From Erodium maritimum (lineage: Eukaryota > Streptophyta > Magnoliopsida > Geraniales > Geraniaceae), in assembly GCA_963921825.1 (NCBI GenBank), contig OY997589.1, positions 41,550,638-41,614,637 on the forward strand: a DNA stretch of 64,000 nucleotides. The letters run 5' to 3'. Shown in pieces: positions 59,257 to 64,000 of the stretch (the first letter of the stretch is position 1; each line of letters opens with the position of its first letter). The position numbers were made by a program, and so were the translations under genes. The notes beneath the pieces were generated by a model. The model saw only the letters and a program-made list of their open reading frames with translations. It ran no database searches and was not told where the DNA came from.

Positions 59257-59697
59257 AGTCTGAGAAGAAATTTCTTCTTCAAATGGTGGGGCAGAATGCC
59301 CAGGGAAGATATTGAAGTCCTTAAAGAAAAAATCAAGAAAGTCATTAATAATGACAAGGCTACTATGCATCAGCAACCAGCCCATCAACACATGGAGTTG
59401 GCTAAGCTAAGAGAATATCTACAACGGAAATATCCGACAGAATCTGAAGGACAAATAACAGTCAGGGCCTTAGATTTCATGAAACAACAGTTCATGGCAG
59501 TCTTCCCAGAACAGCCAACAAATACAACTAGAGACGCAATGGAGACGTCTTCCCAAGGTTCAATGAATCCAAATTCTTTTCAGATTCTTGCAGGGGAATC
59601 CCAAGAAGTAGAACCTGAGCCGACTCTTGGAGATTACTGGGACTCACTCATAGAAGCAGTCAGCCAGAAAACTCAAGGCCCCAGAGGGGGAACCTAA
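58971..59697 (+). CDS. Unknown pararetroviral 3' ORF, 5'-truncated
   Basis: The open frame reads NPKNKHSWFFSVNPEIL, then WFFEWWSKFGPSLEMLLQEV, GNLRMFGQCPFLFITKFQIP, WIWRWSF, RRNFFFKWWGRMPREDIEVL and a polar, Glu/Gln-rich tail ending QKTQGPRGGT. Trp-rich blocks (FEWWSKF, FFKWWGRM) come before a probable helix (EDIEVLKEKIKKVINND). The natural start is lost: the formal ATG at 58924 lies in the inverted left arm. I do not recognise the family. Its position before the intergenic region and after where RT/RNase H would be suits a last viral ORF; some endogenous caulimovirid lineages are known to have an extra 3' ORF of unknown role. No stops in 242 codons. Confidence 0.6.
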
Positions 59698-60060
59698 CTA
59701 TTTTAGCTAATAGCTAGACAGGTTCTAGATGGGGAGGTAAACATCAAGTCTTGTCCTTGCAATAATGCTGAAGACCAAGACAAAAATGGAGGAGATAGGA
59801 ATCTACGTCTCATCTTTGCAATAATATTGAAGACATGGATAAAGTGGAGGTGATAGGAATCCACTATCTTGTTAAAGTGCTTTAGTGTGCCAATAATATT
59901 GACAATGTAAGGTGGAGGGACTCCACCACTTTTATTTGTTTGTGTAGTGGTAAAAATTAAGTGCTTGTCATGATTAGGAATTTTCCTATAAGAAGGAGTT
60001 AGTTCTCCCTTGTAATGTACGCTTGCAAGATTTGCAAAACTAAATAAATAAAGCTTGTGT
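59698..60060 (+). promoter_or_regulatory. Viral intergenic region: promoter and poly(A) signals
   Basis: After the ORF stop there is no frame. Imperfect direct repeats GCAATAATGCTGAAGAC, GCAATAATATTGAAGAC and CCAATAATATTGACAATG (near 59759, 59818 and 59890) may be enhancer units. A TATA-like TCCTATAAGAAGGAG is at about 59987, and AATAAATAAAG at about 60045 could serve as poly(A) signal. Promoter, then poly(A) site shortly downstream, is the caulimovirid arrangement giving terminally redundant RNA. Confidence 0.6.
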
Positions 60061-60150
60061 GTTTTTTGCATCCGTTCTTCTTCTTCTTCATCTTCTTCAT
60101 CTTCATATTATCATCTACTACCATCCAGCAAACAAGATCCAGCAAACAAG

Positions 60151-60158
60151 TGGTATCA
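60151..60158 (+). other. Candidate tRNA-Met primer site of the pararetrovirus
   Basis: TGGTATCA matches the first eight bases of the caulimovirid/plant tRNA-Met primer site (TGGTATCAGAGC); the following bases (TTAA) do not. Its position downstream of the promoter and upstream of the movement-protein ORF is right. Confidence 0.45.
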
Positions 60159-60214
60159 TTAATATTTTGATTGGAACTCCATGTGTCTGTAGTGAAAGAT
60201 ACTCTAGGTTTAGC

Positions 60215-60480
60215 ATTTTAAAAAAAAACTACAATTACATACGCGTAACTTGGCACGATTGCCTGATACATATCCTCATGTTTTTTAACTGATACATACA
60301 CAGATGTTTCCACGTTTAACGATTCCCCCCTTCCATCCAACTATGTTAGTCTTTTGTTGTAAAATGACAAAAATACCCTCAACTACCCTCCAATATAACA
60401 CAATCCTACCCTTTAATTTGAAATATATATAATTTTAAAATATATATTTTTATTTTAAAATCTTTGATTATATTAATAAA
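60215..60480. repeat. MITE fragment A (relative of the ELMO-intron MITE)
   Basis: Shares with one arm of 40069-40495 the phrases ACTGATACATAC, CAGATGTTT and AAAATGAC-AAAATACCCTC. It is more diverged and lacks a right arm. Confidence 0.55.
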
Positions 60481-60671
60481 AGGGTAAATTAAAAATACCT
60501 AACCCAAACTTGTAGCGCTTAACTGATACCTACCCTGAAGTTTTTTATAACTGATACCTACTCAGATGTTTAGTTATATAACAAATAGCCCCAGCTGTCT
60601 GCTAAAATGACGAAAATGCCCTTAGTGATTTTTTAAATATTTTTTTAAATAAAATTGAAGAGATTTAAAAA
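60481..60671. repeat. MITE fragment B (relative of the ELMO-intron MITE)
   Basis: Closely matches one arm of the ELMO-intron MITE: CCCAAACTTGTAGCG, AACTGATACCTACC, ATAACTGATACCTACTCAGA, AAAATGACGAAAATGCCC and GTGATTTTTTAAAT. No right arm; it ends in the TA run. Confidence 0.8.

Positions 60672-60728
<57 letters not shown>
60672..60728. repeat. (TA)n microsatellite
   Basis: About 28 TA units, probably expanded from the short TATATATA in the MITE centre (compare 40285-40300). Confidence 0.92.
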
Positions 60729-60730
<2 letters not shown>

Positions 60731-61092
60731 GCACCATCTCCTCATGACTAGCTAATTTTCTGTTGAGGGTGGTAGGAAACTTTGGTGTTAATCATGCAAG
60801 AATTTTTATCTTGAAAAACTTTGTATGAAAATAAAATTGTCTTGGTGTCATCCTTGTATTCTCTGTTTACCCGCTATGGTGCAAGTATGTTTGAGAGAAT
60901 TTTTGGGGATTGTTTGGCTAAGACAATTTTAGCATCTTTGATTTAGGGTTCTCCCTTATATCCCTTCGGGTAGATATTTAAACGATTCATCGTTTGCAAA
61001 GATGACCTACTAAGTTTTTCATGAGAATTATGCTTGTCTGATTAATACTTTAAGTAACCTACCAACCTCAACACTTTTGTGCTATAATTAGC

Positions 61093-62145
61093 ATGTCTTT
61101 GTTTGAAGAAAATATGGACGATAATGATCGTCACCAAGAAGAATTAGTAAAGAATGCTGAATTGGAAGAATTTCCAAAGAAAATGGACCAACTTAATAGA
61201 TGGTCTATTCCTAAAGAAGATAAAAGTAAAATTTACTCTATTGGCATGTTCGATTTAAAGTCTCGCATGGCTATCAAAACCATGGAACAGACAGTTAGAA
61301 TGTCTAAACAATCTCAAACTATAAGACTTCTAAGTAAAAGGGATTTACAAAATTTTATAAACTATAAGTTTATCCATATCGGATTAATTCAAATTGCTTT
61401 TAAACCCTTGACCTTATTGGGTATGGATGCTAGCCTTATGGCTTATGTTAGAGATGGTAGATGCAACGACTTTAAGCCATCTTTAGCTGCTGCAATTGAG
61501 ACCAGTCTCTGTCATGGACCGGTTTATTTTAATATTTCCCCAAATCTTAGTCTGTCCATAACGGATAGAAATATCTTAGATGCTATGCAACTAACCATTC
61601 AAACCCATGGTTACAATTTCAAACAAGGAAGTGAGGTGATTGCTATATCTTATAGAATATACTATAAGGTTCTGCACACGCTAACCCCTAAAATCAGGCA
61701 AATTTCAGCCCCTGGAACTACTACTTTAGTCCAGACCAACCTTTTAACTTCTAATATAGCCACCAATAGGCTTATAAGATGGGATGAAATCAACTTTCCT
61801 TTAAAATGGTCTTTACCTCAGGAAATAGAGCCTGAACCTATAATAAATAGAGATATTGACCAAATAATCCAAACAACTGAGGGAGATATTGAAATAAAAT
61901 TCAACCCTCAAAGATCTGTTACTCTTCCTAGATCTAGCTCTTCGAGGTATCCTGGAGAGACTGTTTATAGAGTCTCGACTCCTCAAGAATCCAGAGCCTC
62001 TACTTCTCAAATTAGAGAAGAGGATCTAGTGGAAAATATTAGAATCAGCGATAACCAAATTCCCCATGGAATTTACATAAAACCAAACTTATCAAGTAGG
62101 CAATCTCCTACTCAATCAGAAATGAGTTTCCATATTAATGATTAA
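61093..62145 (+). CDS. Pararetroviral movement protein (30K superfamily), 350 aa
   Basis: Intact frame from MSLFEENMDDNDRHQEEL to the stop at 62143-62145. Core features of caulimovirid movement proteins are FIHIGLIQIAFKPLTLLGMD, the conserved Asp/Arg-containing AYVRDGRCNDFKPSL, GPVYFNISPNLSLSITD and SEVIAISYRIYYKVL, at about residues 95-200. The C-terminal third is polar and Ser/Arg-rich (RSVTLPRSSSSRYPGETVYR). The family enlarges plasmodesmata for cell-to-cell spread. No stops or shifts. The start is supported by the AT-rich leader and by the absence of upstream in-frame coding. It overlaps the next ORF by 8 nt. Confidence 0.88.
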   Translation: MSLFEENMDDNDRHQEELVKNAELEEFPKKMDQLNRWSIPKEDKSKIYSIGMFDLKSRMAIKTMEQTVRMSKQSQTIRLLSKRDLQNFINYKFIHIGLIQIAFKPLTLLGMDASLMAYVRDGRCNDFKPSLAAAIETSLCHGPVYFNISPNLSLSITDRNILDAMQLTIQTHGYNFKQGSEVIAISYRIYYKVLHTLTPKIRQISAPGTTTLVQTNLLTSNIATNRLIRWDEINFPLKWSLPQEIEPEPIINRDIDQIIQTTEGDIEIKFNPQRSVTLPRSSSSRYPGETVYRVSTPQESRASTSQIREEDLVENIRISDNQIPHGIYIKPNLSSRQSPTQSEMSFHIND

Positions 62146-64000
62146 TATTAGTCCTGGAACTAGAAAACTCCTTAATAAAGAGTTTTATCACCCCAGACAT
62201 ACTAGTTTTCGTGACTGGTATTTCAAAAAATTCTCGAATGATGAGTTAATGAATTACAAGAATAAATATTATTCTCACATGGAAAACACTGGGGAAATTA
62301 AGACCTTTGTAAAATGGTTTATAAAACAATTTTTAGACCAAACCGAAAATGAGGTTCTTGTCCTTCAACGATCTTGGAAGACTAAAGCCTTAGGAGAATC
62401 TATTAGTTCTCCCTTCCCTCCGGAACAAGACATTGTCCTAGCTAATAATATCGAGGCAAGCGCCTACTTGAGCCTCCAGAAAACTGATTATACCCAGGTA
62501 ACAATCAAGGAAATAAACACTTTAATCCGATCCCAAAATTATACCAATACCTTCCTTAATTGTCTAGGCAAACAAATTCTTTCTATAGAAGAGAACCTGT
62601 TTTCCTTAAGTCAAATGATTAAAGATCAACTTGATCAACACCAACTTATGATTGAGAAAATTATTAAGGAAAAAGAAATCAGGCTCGAAGTCCCTAAAAA
62701 GGAAGACCTTCCTTTAATACAACCTCCCACTCCAATCCAAGGTTTAAAAATGGAGACCAACACTGATTTTGTTCAGATTCTCGAACAAAAACTTAAGGCC
62801 ATGAAGATTGGGGTCCTTTCTTATCAAGAGACTAATGGAGATTCGGAAAACGAATCTGAAAGTTCTAGTCAAGATCAGGATATAAATAAGATATCTGAAA
62901 TGTTTGCTGAGCAATGCGCTATAAATAATATTTATAGTCCAAGACCTGTAGAAAAACACTATTACAAGAGACCCTCTCCTCAAGATCTTCTGTTTGAAGA
63001 ATCAGATCCCTTCCAAAATTCGTATTCTGGAAAGGCCATCTATGAATGGAATATTGATGGCCAAACCGATAAACAAATATTTGACACCATACATAGAATA
63101 ATTATGTATTCGACCGTTTGTAAGCAACACGACAACTCAGATAGTACAATTGCCTCGTTCATTACTACCGGTTTCGTAGGACAACTTCGGGGATGGTGGG
63201 ACCATTACCTCACTGACACCCAACGCAAAGAAATCATTAGCCACAAAAAGATAGTTAAAATGGAAATTGGACCCTCCAATGATGAGAGAGTTACCACGGG
63301 AGAAGAGGATGCAGTATACACCTTGTGCCTGTCTATCTTGCACCATTTTGCAGGATCTACTGCTCCTATAGCAGAGAAAATTCAAACTCTCCTGCAAAAT
63401 CTCCGATGTCCCTCCTTAACCCATTTTAGATGGTATAAGGATACTTTCCTGTCCAGGGTTTTTCAACTTAATAACCCTGATTCAAGTCATTGGAAAGCCA
63501 AGTTTATTGATGGCTTACCACATCTCTTTGCAGAGAGAGTTCGTCAATCTCTACGAACTCAAAACGATGGAATAAACATCGATTATCAAAATCTTACTTA
63601 TGGTCAACTCACTACGAGTTGCATAAACGAAGGTTTAACTCTATGCAATGATTTAAAATTGAAAAATCAACTGAAAAGGCAAAGGGTTACTGAGAAACAC
63701 CAAATTGGGGAATTCTGTGAGCAATTTGCTTTTGATCAAGGAAAAAAGATAAAAACCCCAAATCGTAAAGAAAAGGGTGTTAAACCTTATCGAAAAAGGC
63801 CCAAGTGGGCCGATAAACCCATCTACCATAAAAATAATTATAAAAGAAAAAATTATCGAGAAAAATCATATAATAAAGAAAAACCATTCCTTCCCAACCC
63901 GGGAAAAAGAAAAGATAAAAAACTCGACATAAAATGTCACAAATGTGGGAAAATTGGTCACTACGCCAACCAATGTTGGACTAAAAAAGCCATTAATGAA
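62138..64000 (+). CDS. Pararetroviral coat/gag-type protein, open to the window end (621+ codons)
   Basis: The ATG overlaps the movement-protein stop; 621 codons remain open to base 64000. In order: N-terminal region (MINISPGTRKLLNKEFYHPR); probable coiled coil at about residues 150-200 (QLDQHQLMIEKIIKEKEI); acidic Ser/Glu stretch (ENESESSSQDQD); coat core with FVGQLRGWWDHYL (residues 346-358), FRWYKDTFLSRVFQLN and WKAKFIDGLPHLFAERVR; Lys/Arg-rich segment (residues 520-595); CCHC knuckle CHKCGKIGHYANQC (600-613). In caulimovirids the basic region and knuckle bind nucleic acid in the capsid, and protease-RT-RNase H may follow in the same frame. No stop or shift was seen. Confidence 0.87.
   Translation, partial: MINISPGTRKLLNKEFYHPRHTSFRDWYFKKFSNDELMNYKNKYYSHMENTGEIKTFVKWFIKQFLDQTENEVLVLQRSWKTKALGESISSPFPPEQDIVLANNIEASAYLSLQKTDYTQVTIKEINTLIRSQNYTNTFLNCLGKQILSIEENLFSLSQMIKDQLDQHQLMIEKIIKEKEIRLEVPKKEDLPLIQPPTPIQGLKMETNTDFVQILEQKLKAMKIGVLSYQETNGDSENESESSSQDQDINKISEMFAEQCAINNIYSPRPVEKHYYKRPSPQDLLFEESDPFQNSYSGKAIYEWNIDGQTDKQIFDTIHRIIMYSTVCKQHDNSDSTIASFITTGFVGQLRGWWDHYLTDTQRKEIISHKKIVKMEIGPSNDERVTTGEEDAVYTLCLSILHHFAGSTAPIAEKIQTLLQNLRCPSLTHFRWYKDTFLSRVFQLNNPDSSHWKAKFIDGLPHLFAERVRQSLRTQNDGINIDYQNLTYGQLTTSCINEGLTLCNDLKLKNQLKRQRVTEKHQIGEFCEQFAFDQGKKIKTPNRKEKGVKPYRKRPKWADKPIYHKNNYKRKNYREKSYNKEKPFLPNPGKRKDKKLDIKCHKCGKIGHYANQCWTKKAINE

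Larger units (their letters stand above)
60159..61092 (+). other. Viral leader with MITE-fragment insertions
   Basis: No coding signal. 60215-60728 consists of MITE fragments and a TA microsatellite. The remaining roughly 420 bases (to 60214 and 60729-61092) are a plausible viral leader running up to the movement-protein ATG. Confidence 0.6.
58642..64000 (+). mobile_element. Endogenous pararetrovirus (Caulimoviridae-like), partial
   Basis: In order: a palindrome made of viral sequence, an ORF of unknown function, a non-coding region with TATA, poly(A) and tRNA-Met primer-site-like sequences, a leader, a 30K-type movement-protein ORF, then a coat/gag-type ORF with a CCHC knuckle still open at the window end. 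This is the order of a caulimovirid genome read across its intergenic region (end of one genome length into the start of the next). Reverse transcriptase is expected just beyond 64000. Genus is not assignable from what is visible. The reading frames are undamaged, suggesting recent endogenisation or, less likely, selection. Confidence 0.87.

Overview
The window is nuclear DNA of a flowering plant, probably a eudicot. One intact intron-containing host gene sits in a sea of nested transposable elements. The right end is an endogenous pararetrovirus (Caulimoviridae-like) that runs off the window edge. Several long-terminal-repeat (LTR) elements carry the plant tRNA-iMet primer site (TGGTATCAGAGC), there are plant L1-type LINE domains, Mutator-type MITEs, and an ELMO-domain gene with ordinary GT-AG introns. 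I cannot name the species.

Layout. (1) 1-2604: a Ty3/gypsy-type LTR cut by the left edge. (2) about 2690-4810: degenerate DNA with CACTA-like subterminal motifs. (3) 5174-18821: an old minus-strand Ty1/copia element, broken by a MITE (7541-7915) and by a young full-length plus-strand copia element (8786-17246, 1688-bp LTRs, target duplication GCCCT). The old element carries a 126-bp piece of 18S rDNA next to its primer site. (4) 18822-21600: mostly unassigned, with one small candidate gene (19948-20388). (5) 21600-39110: a plus-strand L1-type LINE split by a solo LTR (23884-38412), which is itself split by a minus-strand Ty3/gypsy element (25715-37313, target duplication TGGCG). (6) 39300-46190: an intact nine-exon ELMO-domain gene on the minus strand, encoding 266 aa, with a Mutator-type MITE in its last intron. 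(7) 46190-50181: intergenic DNA with two adjacent fold-back MITEs. (8) 50182-58641: a second copy of the young copia family, in inverted orientation. (9) 58642-64000: the viral element. It contains a 286-bp-arm palindrome, an unknown 3' ORF, a promoter/poly(A)/primer-site region, a leader invaded by MITE fragments, an intact movement-protein ORF and an overlapping, still open coat/gag-type ORF with a CCHC knuckle.

How it fits together. Three points stand out. Both copia copies share disabling lesions (the RT YVDD motif is deleted, integrase acidic residues are replaced, the gag core is missing), yet their LTR pairs are nearly identical, so the family has been moving in trans. The viral element keeps long open frames and sits beside its own near-perfect inverted repeat, a possible hairpin-siRNA source. 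The old copia element appears to have captured antisense 18S rRNA sequence at its primer site. Domain calls rest on motif reading by eye; no database search was run.
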